A DNA stretch of 64,000 nucleotides from Candidatus Pantoea soli (GCF_007833795.1 NZ_CP032702.1:2976001-3040000); one strand, 5' to 3'; shown: positions 28,977 through 42,906, counted from the first letter of the stretch. Made by a program: numbers and translations. The notes: generated from the letters alone by a model not told the origin.

Positions 28977-29708
28977 ATGTTTGCACACAGCGATTTATCC
29001 CGTCTGAATGACCTGGAAATGCAGGTTTATCACTACATCATCAAACACCGGGAAAGTGTCAGTTATATGACGATTCGCGAACTGGCTACCCGGGCGGGCG
29101 TCTCAACCACCACCGTGCTGCGCTTTTGCCGCAAGCTGCACTGCGAAGGCTGGTCAGAATTTCGTATTCGCTTCCGGCTGGCGCAGGAGCAGGCCGCGCC
29201 GCCGGTCATGCCCTCCGGTGTCGGTGACATGCTGAGTTTTTTTAAAAGCATTAATAATGCGGAATTTGATCAGCATATTGCTCAGGCCGCACAGATGATT
29301 ATGCAGGCCGATCATATTTTCTTTATTGGCGCGGGCACCTCTGGCAGCCTCGGGAAATATGGCGCGCGCTTTTTCTCCAATGTGGGGAAATTCAGCCATC
29401 ATATTGATGATCCCTATTATCCGGTAAGCCAGAGCGCCTATCAGAATGCGCTGGCCATTATTCTGTCGGTCTCCGGTGAGACAGAAGAGATCCTGCGCTT
29501 TGCCAGCCAGTTCAGCCTTAACCACTGTAAAATCATTTCGATAACCAACCATGAGCGCTGCTCGCTGGCAAAAATGGCCGATTTCAATCTTTCTTACCAT
29601 ATGCCGCAGATGAAGCTGGGCGATCGACTGGATATCACTACCCAGGTGCCGGTGCTGTATATTCTGGAAACGCTGGGGCGCTATATTTCCCAGGCGGCCA
29701 CCCGATAA
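28977..29708 (+). CDS. RpiR/MurR-family transcriptional regulator
   Basis: 243 residues. N-terminal RpiR helix-turn-helix (about 1-75; [20 protein letters not shown]) and a C-terminal SIS sugar-phosphate-binding domain (about 90-225; [29 protein letters not shown]). Such proteins sense phosphosugars. It is immediately upstream of bglA on the same strand, so control of the 6-phospho-beta-glucosidase by a phosphorylated sugar is the natural inference. The start at ATG 28977 was preferred; a GTG at 28962 is possible. No equivalent gene is present here in E. coli. Confidence 0.83.
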   Translation: MFAHSDLSRLNDLEMQVYHYIIKHRESVSYMTIRELATRAGVSTTTVLRFCRKLHCEGWSEFRIRFRLAQEQAAPPVMPSGVGDMLSFFKSINNAEFDQHIAQAAQMIMQADHIFFIGAGTSGSLGKYGARFFSNVGKFSHHIDDPYYPVSQSAYQNALAIILSVSGETEEILRFASQFSLNHCKIISITNHERCSLAKMADFNLSYHMPQMKLGDRLDITTQVPVLYILETLGRYISQAATR

Positions 29709-29823
29709 AACAGCCTGTTTTTTTGACGTAACGAATCACCTTTTTGCGCCGGTGTTATAACGTGACTTTGTTTTATCGCTTGTTACACTGCGGGCAGTTT
29801 CATATTCATTAAACGGATAATGA

Positions 29824-31272
<1,449 letters not shown>

Positions 31273-31284
31273 GCCAGGCCTGAG

Positions 31285-31324
31285 ACGGCGGTGCCCTGTC
31301 TGCAGCAGAGCAGGACGCCGCCGT
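31285..31324. terminator. Hairpin between convergent bglA and ygfF
   Basis: ACGGCGG ... CCGCCGT stem enclosing a second small helix, directly after bglA and before the end of ygfF. No U-tract; probable transcription stop for convergent genes. Confidence 0.42.
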
Positions 31325-31340
31325 GCAGCGTAGCAGCGGA

Positions 31341-32081
31341 TTATCGCCCGCCCGTCACATCGATCAGGGTGCCGGTGACATAGGATGCCGCCTCGCTGGC
31401 CAGCCACAGCACCGCCTGCGCAACCTCCTCCGGCTGACCGCCGCGCCCCATCGGAATCGCGCCCGCGACCCGATCGACCCGCTGCGGTTCACCGCCGTCG
31501 GCATGCATGTCGGTGTACACCGGGCCGGGCCGCACGCCATTCACGCGAATACCCTGAGTGGCCACTTCCAGCGCCAGCCCCCTTGTCAGCGTATCCATTG
31601 CCCCTTTAGAGGCGGCGTAATCGACATATTCATTGGGTGAACCGGTGCGCGCTGCGGCGGAGGAGACATTGATGATGGCACCGCCCTGGCCGCCGTGTTG
31701 GGTGCTCATGCGCTTTACCGCTTCCCTGCAGCAGATAAAGGTGCCGGTGACATTGGTGGCAAAAACGCGCTGAATACGCTCTGCCGTCAGGTCTTCCACC
31801 CGACACTGGGTAAACAAAATCCCGGCGTTATTCACCAGCACGCGCAGCGTTCCCTCGCGGTCCAGCTGGTTAAACAGCGCGATGACCTGGGTTTCATCGG
31901 CAATATCTGCCTGTACGGCAAAAGCACTGCCGCCCTGCGCGGCAATTTCTGCCACTACCTGCTGCGCCTCGGCTGCACGCTGACGATAGTTAATCGCCAC
32001 GCGGTAGCCCGCCTGCGCCAGTAAATGCGCGGTCGCCCGCCCGATTCCGCGGCTGCCGCCGGTTACCAGTGCCAGTTCCAT
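31341..32081 (-). CDS. ygfF: YgfF, SDR-family NAD(P)-dependent oxidoreductase
   Basis: 246 residues (E. coli YgfF 247). Classical short-chain dehydrogenase: the TGGSRGIG nucleotide-binding motif at 7-14, NNAG around 84, the catalytic Ser in NVSSAA, and YxxxK as YAASK. The C-terminal YVTGTLIDVTGG is typical of the family. The substrate is unknown; E. coli YgfF has been studied for glucose dehydrogenase-like activity. It lies between bglA and gcvP as in E. coli. Confidence 0.9.
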   Translation of the reverse strand: MELALVTGGSRGIGRATAHLLAQAGYRVAINYRQRAAEAQQVVAEIAAQGGSAFAVQADIADETQVIALFNQLDREGTLRVLVNNAGILFTQCRVEDLTAERIQRVFATNVTGTFICCREAVKRMSTQHGGQGGAIINVSSAAARTGSPNEYVDYAASKGAMDTLTRGLALEVATQGIRVNGVRPGPVYTDMHADGGEPQRVDRVAGAIPMGRGGQPEEVAQAVLWLASEAASYVTGTLIDVTGGR

Positions 32082-32092
32082 GGTGCCTCCTG

Positions 32093-32120
32093 AATAAAAA
32101 AGGGCCGCGTGACCGGCCCT
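32093..32120 (-). terminator. Intrinsic terminator of the gcv operon
   Basis: Minus strand GGGCCG-GTCACG-CGGCCC followed by six T, 80 bases after the gcvP stop. A clear rho-independent terminator. Confidence 0.85.
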
Positions 32121-32196
32121 TCGTCTCTGTTTGCTATTCTGTTGTAACCTGAATCACGGCGCGGCGGCAAGCCGGCACCGTTCCGCCACGCAGCGG

Positions 32197-35070
<2,874 letters not shown>

Positions 35071-35124
35071 TTGCAGTACATCCTGAATCGGGCTGGGTTA
35101 CAAAAATGGCATTAAATCAGGCAG

Positions 35125-35157
35125 AGAAAAAAGAAGGCGCTGCAGTGCAGCACCTTC
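35125..35157 (-). terminator. Terminator-like hairpin between gcvH and gcvP
   Basis: Minus-strand RNA GAAGGUGCUG-CACUG-CAGCGCCUUC followed by UUUUUUCUC: a 10-bp stem with one G-U pair plus a six-U tract, 11 bases after the gcvH stop. By form it is an intrinsic terminator inside the operon. Confidence 0.75.
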
Positions 35158-35167
35158 AGACTACCGG

Positions 35168-35554
35168 TTACTCGTCGATTGACGCTTTATAGGCATCGGC
35201 ATCAAGCAGGGTGTCGAGTTCTGATTCGTCACTGGCTTTAAGGCGAAACAGCCAGCCGTTACCGTAGGGCTCGCTGTTGACCTGCTCCGGCGCGTCGCTC
35301 AGGGCGTCATTCACCGCGACAATTTCGCCGCTCAGCGGTGCGTAGATGTCAGAAGCGGCCTTGACCGATTCCGCCACCGCACAGTCATCTCCGGCGGCGA
35401 AGCTGGCACCAACTTCGGGCAGATCGACAAATACCATATCGCCCAGCAGTTCCTGCGCGTGTTCGGTAATGCCCACGGTGTAAGTGCCGTCGGCTTCTTT
35501 ACGCACCCACTCGTGGCTGTCACGGTATTTCAATTCATTTGGCACATTGCTCAT
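35168..35554 (-). CDS. gcvH: GcvH, glycine cleavage system H-protein
   Basis: 128 residues (E. coli 129). Lipoyl carrier; the lipoylated lysine is K65 in AESVKAASD. The start at 35554 is preferred: AGGAG lies 9 bases upstream, while an ATG two codons earlier (MAMSN) is too close to that ribosome site. It shuttles the aminomethyl group between GcvP and GcvT. About 20 bases downstream of gcvT and followed by a terminator-like hairpin before gcvP. Confidence 0.96.
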   Translation of the reverse strand: MSNVPNELKYRDSHEWVRKEADGTYTVGITEHAQELLGDMVFVDLPEVGASFAAGDDCAVAESVKAASDIYAPLSGEIVAVNDALSDAPEQVNSEPYGNGWLFRLKASDESELDTLLDADAYKASIDE

Positions 35555-35573
35555 CGCCATTTCTCCTGAAAAA

Positions 35574-36671
35574 TTACTGAGCGACCGGCTTACCGGCGCG
35601 AACGAAAACGGGTTTGGTAACCTTGACCGGCATCTCGCGATGACGGATCTCCACAATGGCCTGCTCGCCGATGCCCGCAGGCACGCGCGCCAGCGCGATG
35701 CTGTAACCCAGCGTCGGTGAGAAGGAGCCACTGGTAATAATACCCTGCTGCGGCTGACCCTGTTGATCGGTGAAACGTACCGGCAGACCGTTACGCAACA
35801 CCCCTTTTTCGGTCATGATCAGTCCGACCAGCTTTTCAGTGCCCTCTTCACGCTGCGCTTCCAGCGCCTCGCGACCGATAAAATCCCGATCTGCCGGCTC
35901 CAGGCAAAGGGTCCAGCCCATGTTGGCGGCCAGCGGCGACACCGCTTCATCCATCTCCTGACCGTACAGATTCATGCCAGCTTCCAGCCGCAGCGTATCG
36001 CGTGCGCCCAGTCCGGCAGGTTTAACCCCGGCGGCCAGCAACTGCTGCCAGAATGCCGCCGCCTGCGCTGCCGGCAGCGCGATTTCGTAACCGGCTTCGC
36101 CGGTATAGCCGGTGGTGGCGATAAAGAGTTCACCGGCCTGCACGCCAAAGAAGGGTTTCATGCCGGCCACTGCCTCACGCTGCGCGGCGCTGAACAGCGT
36201 CTGCGCTTTCTCCTGCGCGTGCGGCCCCTGTACGGCAATCAGCGCCAGATCGTCACGTTCAGTGACGTTCACGCTATACGCCTGCGCATGCCGGGTAATC
36301 CATGCCAGGTCTTTTTCTCGCGTGGCCGAATTCACCACCAGGCGGAAAAAATCCTCTGCCATGAAATAGACAATCAGATCGTCAATCACGCCCGCTGAGG
36401 CGTTAAGCATGGCGGTATACAGGGCTTTGCCGGGATGGGTCAGCCTGGCGACATCATTTGCCAGCAGGTAGCGCAGGAATTCGCGGGTGCGGGCACCGTG
36501 CAAATCGAGAATAGTCATATGGGAAACGTCAAACATGCCGGCATCCCGGCGCACGGCGTGGTGCTCGTCCATTTGCGAGCCATAATGCAGCGGCATCATC
36601 CAGCCGTGGAAATCCACCATGCGTGCACCGCAGGCCTGATGCTGTTCATAGAGAGGCGTTTGCTGAGTCAT
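35574..36671 (-). CDS. gcvT: GcvT, aminomethyltransferase (T-protein)
   Basis: 365 residues (E. coli 364). Transfers the methylene unit from the H-protein aminomethyl group to tetrahydrofolate and releases ammonia. Conserved folate-binding elements: [14 protein letters not shown] near the N-terminus, the aspartate in [16 protein letters not shown] in the middle, and [12 protein letters not shown]. The start at 36671 gives [11 protein letters not shown] as in E. coli; the longer ORF adds unrelated residues. First gene of the gcv operon. Upstream lie PurR-like and GcvA-like motifs. Confidence 0.96.
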   Translation of the reverse strand: MTQQTPLYEQHQACGARMVDFHGWMMPLHYGSQMDEHHAVRRDAGMFDVSHMTILDLHGARTREFLRYLLANDVARLTHPGKALYTAMLNASAGVIDDLIVYFMAEDFFRLVVNSATREKDLAWITRHAQAYSVNVTERDDLALIAVQGPHAQEKAQTLFSAAQREAVAGMKPFFGVQAGELFIATTGYTGEAGYEIALPAAQAAAFWQQLLAAGVKPAGLGARDTLRLEAGMNLYGQEMDEAVSPLAANMGWTLCLEPADRDFIGREALEAQREEGTEKLVGLIMTEKGVLRNGLPVRFTDQQGQPQQGIITSGSFSPTLGYSIALARVPAGIGEQAIVEIRHREMPVKVTKPVFVRAGKPVAQ

Positions 36672-37118
36672 AACCATCCTGTGAAAACAAGTGAATGTGG
36701 CGGCCTGCGCCGCGGCTGAGCGCCGACGCAAACGTTATCCTTGCCCTGACGTTATCACCGAATGCCGTAATTAACCATGAGTAAAACGAGGGCGAACGCA
36801 GGCTGCACCACAGTGAGACGTCCTTCAGCATGCAGCATAATTCACTGGATTTGTGTGATTAACCACGCACAAAATACAACAACCAACCTTTACCACAGCA
36901 AATAAATGGAATGGCGACAGCACACCGCTGAAAAACTCCGGCAGAGAGATTTTTATTACATGAGATAAACTAATGCGAATCGGCAGGTAAAATTAGAATA
37001 AATCAAACGAAGGTCAACAACAGAGCCATGTTGCACCACAGAAGTGCGCAGCAGGCAGTGCGGCTGAGAGACGATGAGCAGTGGGGAGAAAAAGACGCGC
37101 TGGCAGGTCACCCCGGGT
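36672..37118 (-). promoter_or_regulatory. gcv operon promoter region
   Basis: About 450 non-coding bases. A PurR-like site is at 36726-36741. Two CTAAT pentamers in opposite orientation (36970-36974 on plus, 36992-36996 as ATTAG) resemble GcvA contact sequences. The stretch 36840-37020 is AT-rich, suiting Lrp binding. I see no tandem glycine riboswitch. Confidence 0.55.
36726..36741. promoter_or_regulatory. Candidate PurR operator upstream of gcvT
   Basis: ACGCAAACGTTATCCT matches the PurR consensus ACGCAAACGTTTTCGT at 14 of 16 positions, 55 bases upstream of the gcvT start. PurR is a known repressor of gcvTHP in E. coli, acting near the transcription start. Confidence 0.65.
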
Positions 37119-37145
37119 AAAAAAAACGGCACCCAAAGGTGCCGT
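37119..37145 (-). terminator. Intrinsic terminator after ubiI
   Basis: Minus strand CGGCACC-TTTG-GGTGCCG followed by eight T, 12 bases beyond the ubiI stop. It ends the ygfB-pepP-ubiH-ubiI unit. Confidence 0.88.
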
Positions 37146-37156
37146 GTACGAAAGGA

Positions 37157-38359
37157 TTAGCGAATCCAGGCGGGCATATCATTCAGGCCCATCGCCTGTT
37201 TCAGCATCCGCGGTTTGACACCGGGCAGCGTGTCGGCCAGTTTCAGCCCGACATCCCGCAGCAGCTTTTTCGCCGGATGGGTACCGGCAAACAGCTCGCG
37301 GAAGCCCTGCATCCCGGCCAGCATCATCGCCGCGCTGTGTTTACGGCTGCGCTCGTAACGCCGCAGATAAAGATGCTGACCGATATCTTTGCCAGCCAGA
37401 TGCAAACGCCGGATTTCCCCAATCAGCTCTGCGGCATCCATGAAGCCAAGATTCACCCCCTGGCCGGCGAGTGGATGGATGGTGTGCGCCGCATCCCCCA
37501 CCAGCGCCAGGCGATGCGCCGCGAAGTTGCGCGCATAACGTGCCATCAGCGGGAAGGTTTTACGCTCGCTCTCCACCTGACACAGCCCCAGCCGCATATC
37601 AAACGCCACTGACAGCTGCTGATTAAATAAGGTTTCCGGCATCGACTGCATACGCGACGCTTCCTGCGGCGACAGCGACCAGACAATCGAACTCAGGTGC
37701 GGGTCCTGCATGGGCAGAAACGCCAGAATGCCGTCGCCGTGAAACACCTGCCGCGCAATGGCGTCGTGCGGCATATCAGTGCGGACATTTGCCACCAGCG
37801 CATGGTGCTCGTAATCCCAGAACGTCACAGGGATATCGGCTTTATCACGCAGCCACGAGTGCGCGCCATCGGCGGCAACCAGCAGACGGGCGGTCAGCAT
37901 GCCGCCATCCTGCAGGGTCACAAAGGCTTCATTTTCACCAAATGCCACCTGCTGCAGCGCGGCCGGTGCCAGCAGCGTGATATCGCTGCACTGGCTGGCG
38001 CGCTGCCACAGCGCACTGTGGATGACGTCATTTTCAACAATATGCCCGAGGTGCGACAGGCCCTGCTGCTCATCGTCAAAGCTGATGGAACCAAAACTGT
38101 CCTGATCCCAGACTTCCATGCCGTGATACGCGCTGGCGCGCAGCGCAAGGATGGCAGACCAGACATCCAGCTTTTGCAGCAGGCGCTCGCTGGCCGCATT
38201 AATCGCCGACACGCGAATGGAGGCCGCTGCCGCCGGATCAAATTGTGGCGCGGCGGCTTTTTCCAGCACGGCGACGCGCAGGCCGCTGCCCTGCAGACCG
38301 CAGGCAACCGCCAGCCCCACCATGCCGCCACCGGCAATTGCCACATCAAATGTTTGCAT
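37157..38359 (-). CDS. ubiI: UbiI (VisC), ubiquinone C5-hydroxylase
   Basis: 400 residues, the E. coli length. FAD monooxygenase that hydroxylates C5 of the ubiquinone ring. The N-terminal dinucleotide fold IAGGGMVGLA (8-17), a middle DG motif in ADGAHSWLR (about 162-170), and ALVGDAAHTIHPLAGQGVN (FAD ribityl motif, about 288-306) are all present. It forms part of the soluble Ubi metabolon. Located 20 bases downstream of ubiH; last gene of ygfB-pepP-ubiH-ubiI. Confidence 0.95.
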   Translation of the reverse strand: MQTFDVAIAGGGMVGLAVACGLQGSGLRVAVLEKAAAPQFDPAAAASIRVSAINAASERLLQKLDVWSAILALRASAYHGMEVWDQDSFGSISFDDEQQGLSHLGHIVENDVIHSALWQRASQCSDITLLAPAALQQVAFGENEAFVTLQDGGMLTARLLVAADGAHSWLRDKADIPVTFWDYEHHALVANVRTDMPHDAIARQVFHGDGILAFLPMQDPHLSSIVWSLSPQEASRMQSMPETLFNQQLSVAFDMRLGLCQVESERKTFPLMARYARNFAAHRLALVGDAAHTIHPLAGQGVNLGFMDAAELIGEIRRLHLAGKDIGQHLYLRRYERSRKHSAAMMLAGMQGFRELFAGTHPAKKLLRDVGLKLADTLPGVKPRMLKQAMGLNDMPAWIR

Positions 38360-38379
38360 CGCTGCCCCTTAATTCATGC

Positions 38380-39558
38380 TTAACGCTTCACCCAGCCGAG
38401 CGTACGCACGGCAAGCGGGTTTCGCAGCCACGGCAGGTGGTCCATTGCCACCAGCCCAAGATTTCGTCCTGCCACCAACGGCGCATAGCGGTTGGCAAAC
38501 ACGCGCACCAGCCCATCGGTCACACCGATGGTGGTGCTGCGATCCGGCTGACGACGCGCGGAAAAATGGTGCAGTACCGCATAGCTGCCGGGATCCTGCT
38601 GCTGACGGTGCGCCGCTGCCAGCGTTTCTGCCAGCGACATCACATCACGCAAACCGAGGTTGAACCCCTGCCCGGCGATCGGATGCAGCGTCTGTGCGGC
38701 GTTGCCAACCAGCGCCAGCCGGTGAGTCACCTGCCGGTCAGCGGTCTGCAGCGCCAGCGGATAGCATTCGCGCTGGCCGGTGTGCGTAAAGCGCCCCAGA
38801 CGCCAGCCAAAGGCGCGCTGCAGTTCGCGCAGAAAGGTTGCATCATCCCACTGCCGCACGGTGGCTTCGGCTGCCGCCGGGTGACACCACACCAGCGACA
38901 GCCGGTTGCCGGACATCGGCAGCAGCGCCAGCGGGCCGTGTTCGGTGAAACGCTCGAAGGCGCGCCCCTGATGCGGCAGCTGCGTGGAAACGTTGGCAAT
39001 GACGGCCAGCTGCTGATAATCCTCGCGCTGCCAGCGGATGCCGCAGGCGGCCGCCAGTGCGGAGCGTGAACCATCCGCCGCCACCAGCAGCGCACCGCTA
39101 AGTTGCTCACCACTGTGCAGGGTCACCTGCACGCACTCCGCGCTGCGGCTTACGCTGGCGACACTATCCGGACAGCGCAGCGTGACACCGGGCGCGCTTT
39201 TCAGGCGGCGAAATAACCGCTGACCGGTATCAAACAGCTCCACCACATTGCCCAGCGCCGGTAGCTGGTAATCCGCCGCTTTCAGCTGCACAAATCCGCT
39301 GTGGCCGCGATCGGAGACGTGAATCGTGGTAATGGGCGTGGCGCAGTCCGCCAGGGAGCGCCAGAGGTCGATATCCGCCAGCTGCTGGCAGGTACCCGCC
39401 GCCAGCGCAATCGCCCGCCCGTCATAGCCGGGATGCGCGCGGCTTTCCGGCTCGCTGCGTTCGATCAGTGTGACCGGCAGCTGGCCCTGGGTGAGATGCG
39501 AAATCGCCAGCGCCAGCGTTGCCCCGGTCATGCCACCGCCTGCAATCAGAATCGTCAT
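38380..39558 (-). CDS. ubiH: UbiH, ubiquinone C1-hydroxylase
   Basis: 392 residues (E. coli 392). FAD monooxygenase homologous to UbiI; hydroxylates C1 of the ring (2-octaprenyl-6-methoxyphenol hydroxylase). GGGMTGATLAL at 7-17 is the FAD fold, ADGSRSALA the DG motif, and LVGNAAQTLHPIAGQGFN the second FAD motif, with Asn replacing the Asp of the common GD pair. The start overlaps the pepP stop by 4 bases (ATGA). Confidence 0.95.
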   Translation of the reverse strand: MTILIAGGGMTGATLALAISHLTQGQLPVTLIERSEPESRAHPGYDGRAIALAAGTCQQLADIDLWRSLADCATPITTIHVSDRGHSGFVQLKAADYQLPALGNVVELFDTGQRLFRRLKSAPGVTLRCPDSVASVSRSAECVQVTLHSGEQLSGALLVAADGSRSALAAACGIRWQREDYQQLAVIANVSTQLPHQGRAFERFTEHGPLALLPMSGNRLSLVWCHPAAAEATVRQWDDATFLRELQRAFGWRLGRFTHTGQRECYPLALQTADRQVTHRLALVGNAAQTLHPIAGQGFNLGLRDVMSLAETLAAAHRQQQDPGSYAVLHHFSARRQPDRSTTIGVTDGLVRVFANRYAPLVAGRNLGLVAMDHLPWLRNPLAVRTLGWVKR

Positions 39559-40877
39559 GCGCTGCGTGCCGCGGCCATCAGGGCTTCAATGGCGTCAGCG
39601 TCTTTGACCACGCTGTCGGTGAGGTTTTCGTTGCCGTCAGCGGTAATCACGATGTCATCCTCTATGCGGATACCGATGCCGCGGTACTGCGCCGGCACTT
39701 TGGCATCCGGAGCAATATACAGTCCGGGCTCAACGGTCAGCACCATGCCCGGCTCCAGAATGCGATCGCGCACCGACGTGCCGTAATGACCTACGTCGTG
39801 CACATCCAGCCCCAGCCAGTGGCTGAGCCCATGCATAAAGAACGGACGGTGCGCCTGCTCTTCAAACAGGGTGTCAATGTTGCCTTCCAGAATACCGAGA
39901 TCCACCAGGCCGGTAATCATGATACGCACCACTTCATCCTGCACATCATGGATGCTGATACCCGGACGGAACATGGAGAGCGCTTTGTACAGCGAGGCCA
40001 GTACAATGTCGTAAATCTCCCGCTGCGGCGGCGTAAAGCGGCCATTGACCGGGAAGGTGCGGGTGATATCGCCGGCGTAACCGTGAAATTCACAGCCCGC
40101 ATCAATCAATACCAGGTCGCCGTCGCGCAGTTCGCTTTCATTTTCGGTGTAGTGCAGAATGCAGCCGTTTTCACCGGAGCCGACAATGGTGTTGTAAGAA
40201 GGGAAACGCGCGCCATGACGGGTAAATTCATGGTGGATTTCGCCTTCCAGCTGATACTCAAACATGCCCGGACGGCAGCACTGCATTGCGCGGGTATGCG
40301 CCAGCGCGCTGATTTCACCTGCCCGCCGCAGAATCGCAATCTCTTCTTCACTTTTGAACAGGCGCATTTCATGCACCCACGGCCGCCAGTCCGTAACGGT
40401 AGCCGGCGCGCTGAGGTTCTGCCGGAAGCCGCGACGCAGCGTTTCCAGCGCGCTGAAAACCAGCTTGTCGGCTTCGGCATACGCGCCCTGCGCGTGATAC
40501 ACCACATCAAGACCATTCAGCAGCTGGTGCAGCTGCTCGCCAATCGCATCCCACGGCAGCGCGCGATCCACACCCAGCCTGGCGGGTGCTGCCTCCTGGC
40601 CAAGCCGGCGGCCGAACCAGATCTCCGCGCTGAGATCGCGGACCCGGTTGAACAGCACGCTGTGGTTATGTTTATCGTCACTTTTGATCAGCACCAGCAG
40701 CGCCTGCGGCTCATTAAAGCCGGTGAAGTACCAGAAGTCGCTGTTCTGACGATAGGGATATTCGGTGTCGTTGCTGCGCGTCACTTCAGGTGCAGCAAAA
40801 ATCAAAGCGGCGCTGCCCGGCACCATGCGGGAAATCAGCGCCTGACGACGTTGCCGGAACGTTTCCAGTGTAATCAT
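39555..40877 (-). CDS. pepP: PepP, Xaa-Pro aminopeptidase (aminopeptidase P)
   Basis: 440 residues (E. coli 441). Removes an N-terminal residue preceding proline. Pita-bread dimanganese peptidase; metal ligands in DAGCEFHGYAGDITR (two Asp), HGLSHWLGLDVHD (His), VEPGLY (Glu) and GIRIEDDI (Glu). The start at 40877 gives MITLETFRQRR with GGGAG upstream. A longer ATG at 40907 adds 10 residues without a family counterpart. Between ygfB (48 bases) and ubiH (overlapping by 4). Confidence 0.95.
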   Translation of the reverse strand: MITLETFRQRRQALISRMVPGSAALIFAAPEVTRSNDTEYPYRQNSDFWYFTGFNEPQALLVLIKSDDKHNHSVLFNRVRDLSAEIWFGRRLGQEAAPARLGVDRALPWDAIGEQLHQLLNGLDVVYHAQGAYAEADKLVFSALETLRRGFRQNLSAPATVTDWRPWVHEMRLFKSEEEIAILRRAGEISALAHTRAMQCCRPGMFEYQLEGEIHHEFTRHGARFPSYNTIVGSGENGCILHYTENESELRDGDLVLIDAGCEFHGYAGDITRTFPVNGRFTPPQREIYDIVLASLYKALSMFRPGISIHDVQDEVVRIMITGLVDLGILEGNIDTLFEEQAHRPFFMHGLSHWLGLDVHDVGHYGTSVRDRILEPGMVLTVEPGLYIAPDAKVPAQYRGIGIRIEDDIVITADGNENLTDSVVKDADAIEALMAAARSA

Positions 40878-40925
40878 GTTTGCACTCCCTGTTGAAGCGG
40901 GCAGCAACCTGCCCGGCTGACGCGC

Positions 40926-41507
40926 TTAGTGTAGCGTGGGTTTCTGCACTTCCGGTGCGGCTGGCGAACGCGGACGGGTAAAGGTATCGTGACACAGCAG
41001 CGCTGCCACACGCACATACTCGATCACCTCTTCCAGCGACTGTTCCAGCTCTTCCTGATCTTCATCTTCATCGTAGCCAAGCTGAGCGATGGTGCGCAGG
41101 TCGTCAATCGCCTCACCGGTTTCACCGGTCACTTTATCCAGCTTAGGCTGGGTTACTCCCAGCCCGAGCAGGAAGTGATTGACCCAGCCAGCCAGCGCAT
41201 CGGCACGATCAAACACGGTAATGTCATCTTCATCGGGCAGCATGAGCTGGAACAGGAAGCCATCCTCGTCCAGTGTGGTGCTCAGGTTTTCATGCAGCGC
41301 CTGCAGCGGCTGCGACAGGCTCTGCGAAAAAGCTACGCCTTCATTCGTCAGATCGTGAACCAGGGTTTTCCAGCTGCTATCCTGATTGCCGCCACACAGA
41401 ATGCCACACAGCAGTCCGTGCATCTCGGCGGGCGTCATTCCCACGCCCTGCTGGGAAAGTGCTGCGGCCAGCGCGTTGTAAGTGGGTGTTGCGTTCTGTA
41501 AAGACAT
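40926..41507 (-). CDS. ygfB: YgfB, UPF0149-family protein
   Basis: 193 residues (E. coli 192). All-helical UPF0149 protein with the [11 protein letters not shown] motif around residues 30-40 and an acidic segment [15 protein letters not shown] before the C-terminus. In Pseudomonas a homologue affects ampDh3 expression and beta-lactam resistance; the role in enterics is unclear. First gene of ygfB-pepP-ubiH-ubiI and divergent from zapA, a very conserved arrangement. Confidence 0.93.
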   Translation of the reverse strand: MSLQNATPTYNALAAALSQQGVGMTPAEMHGLLCGILCGGNQDSSWKTLVHDLTNEGVAFSQSLSQPLQALHENLSTTLDEDGFLFQLMLPDEDDITVFDRADALAGWVNHFLLGLGVTQPKLDKVTGETGEAIDDLRTIAQLGYDEDEDQEELEQSLEEVIEYVRVAALLCHDTFTRPRSPAAPEVQKPTLH

Positions 41508-41677
41508 AAGCTTTGGTCGTCGTTGGCAGAATAAGTTCGTGTTATGCTACCACCAGGTGCCTCAGGGTTTCCAGAAAAGGGGTTGTAACTTATCACGCGG
41601 GTCTATATAGTTGCGCACCTCCCAACCCATTGACAGGTAAGGGAGATGCGAACGAAGTAATCAGTCAGGATGGTGGC

Positions 41678-42007
41678 ATGTCTGCACAACCGGTAGATAT
41701 TCAGATTTTTGGTCGTTCATTGAGAGTGAATTGTCCGCCTGAACAGCAAGATGCGCTGAATCTGGCCGCAGAGGATCTCAATCAACGGTTGCAAGATTTA
41801 AAAGTTCGCACTAGAGTCACAAATACAGAGCAACTGGTGTTCATCGCCGCGTTAAACATCTGCCACGAGCTGGCGCAGGAAAAAGGTAAGACGCGCGACT
41901 ATGCAGCCAACATGGAACAACGTATCCGTATGCTGCAGCAGACCATTGAACAGGCATTAGTTGAGCAAGGTCGCATAACCGAACGCCAGGGCCCTAAATT
42001 CGAATAA
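41678..42007 (+). CDS. zapA: ZapA, FtsZ-associated cell division protein
   Basis: 109 residues, the E. coli length. N-terminal globular domain ([18 protein letters not shown]) and a C-terminal coiled coil (about 50-100) that forms the antiparallel tetramer bundling FtsZ filaments. ATG 41678 is the family start (MSAQPVDIQ); the longer in-frame ORF begins at 41513 in leader sequence. Divergent from ygfB, followed by 6S RNA and ygfA. Confidence 0.96.
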   Translation: MSAQPVDIQIFGRSLRVNCPPEQQDALNLAAEDLNQRLQDLKVRTRVTNTEQLVFIAALNICHELAQEKGKTRDYAANMEQRIRMLQQTIEQALVEQGRITERQGPKFE

Positions 42008-42045
42008 TACTTCATGGTTCTCGTGTCAGAGTGACGGTGAAGTCA

Positions 42046-42231
42046 ATTTTCTCTGAGATGTTTGCAAGCGGGCCAGTCCCCTGAGCCGATATTTCATACC
42101 AACAGAGTGTGACGCTCTGTAGCCTGTGAGCATGCTCGGTCCGTCCGAGAAGCCTGATGGTTACGACGGCATACTCACCTTGAACCAAGGGTTCAAGGGT
42201 TACAGCCTGCGGCGGCATCTCGGAGATCTCC
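42046..42231 (+). ncRNA. ssrS: 6S RNA
   Basis: About 185 nt, nearly identical in its conserved blocks to E. coli 6S RNA: TCTCTGAGATGTT at the 5' side pairs with GGCATCTCGGAGA at the 3' side. CAAGCGGGCCAGTCCCCTGAG, CATGCTCGGTCCGTCCGAG and CACCTTGAACCAAGGGTTCA are all present. It mimics an open promoter and binds sigma-70 RNA polymerase in stationary phase. Located between zapA and ygfA as in all enterics. Confidence 0.97.
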
Positions 42232-42300
42232 TCTTAGTTCCATTCTGTTATTCCCGGTGTGATAAAGTGGCAGACCACTGCCTTATCAGCCGGGGACATC

Positions 42301-42906
42301 ATGTCAGCACCTACTCTTCTCGATCGTCAGGATATTCGTCAGCACGTGCGTCATCTGCGCCGCAATCTGACATCCCAGCAGCAGGAACAGGCCGCCGATT
42401 TGCTGGCCGAACATGCCCTGAATTTTGCCCCTGTCTCACAGGCCAGCCGTATTGCGCTGTTTCTCTCTGTGGATGGCGAACTCAATACCCGCCCGCTGAT
42501 TGCCAAACTGTGGCAGCAGAAAAAACAGGTCTACCTGCCGGTGCTACATCCGTTTGCTTCCGGCCATCTGCTGTTTATGCGCTATACGCCGGAAACCGAA
42601 CTGCGCCCTAACCGTCTGCGCATCCCGGAGCCGCCGCTGGATATCACCCAAATGGCCACGCTGGATGCGCTGGATGTGATGCTGGTGCCGCTGGTGGCGT
42701 TTGACGATGACGGACAACGGCTGGGCATGGGCGGAGGCTTTTACGATCGCACGCTGCAAAACTGGTCACAGCACGGATGCCTGCCGGTGGGTATTGCACA
42801 TGATTGTCAGCGCGTGGAGAAGCTGCCAGTGGCAGAGTGGGATGTGCCGCTGCCGGCGATTCTGACGCCGTCAGGGCTATGGCAGTGGGAAACGCCAGGC
42901 AAATAA
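42301..42906 (+). CDS. ygfA: YgfA (Fau), 5-formyltetrahydrofolate cyclo-ligase
   Basis: 201 residues. Converts 5-formyl-THF to 5,10-methenyl-THF with ATP. Family motifs: RIALFLSVDGELNTRPLI, then the C-terminal LVPLVAFDDDGQRLGMGGGFYDRTL that forms the ATP/folate site. ATG 42301 gives MSAPTLLDRQ; upstream in-frame residues belong to the leader. Co-transcribed with ssrS in E. coli, where it also affects persister formation. Its folate role fits the nearby gcv, ygfZ and serA genes. Confidence 0.94.
   Translation: MSAPTLLDRQDIRQHVRHLRRNLTSQQQEQAADLLAEHALNFAPVSQASRIALFLSVDGELNTRPLIAKLWQQKKQVYLPVLHPFASGHLLFMRYTPETELRPNRLRIPEPPLDITQMATLDALDVMLVPLVAFDDDGQRLGMGGGFYDRTLQNWSQHGCLPVGIAHDCQRVEKLPVAEWDVPLPAILTPSGLWQWETPGK

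Noticed and set aside
36672..37118. Glycine riboswitch before gcvT
   Set aside because: No tandem aptamer-like conserved sequence was seen; the region instead shows protein-binding motifs as in E. coli.
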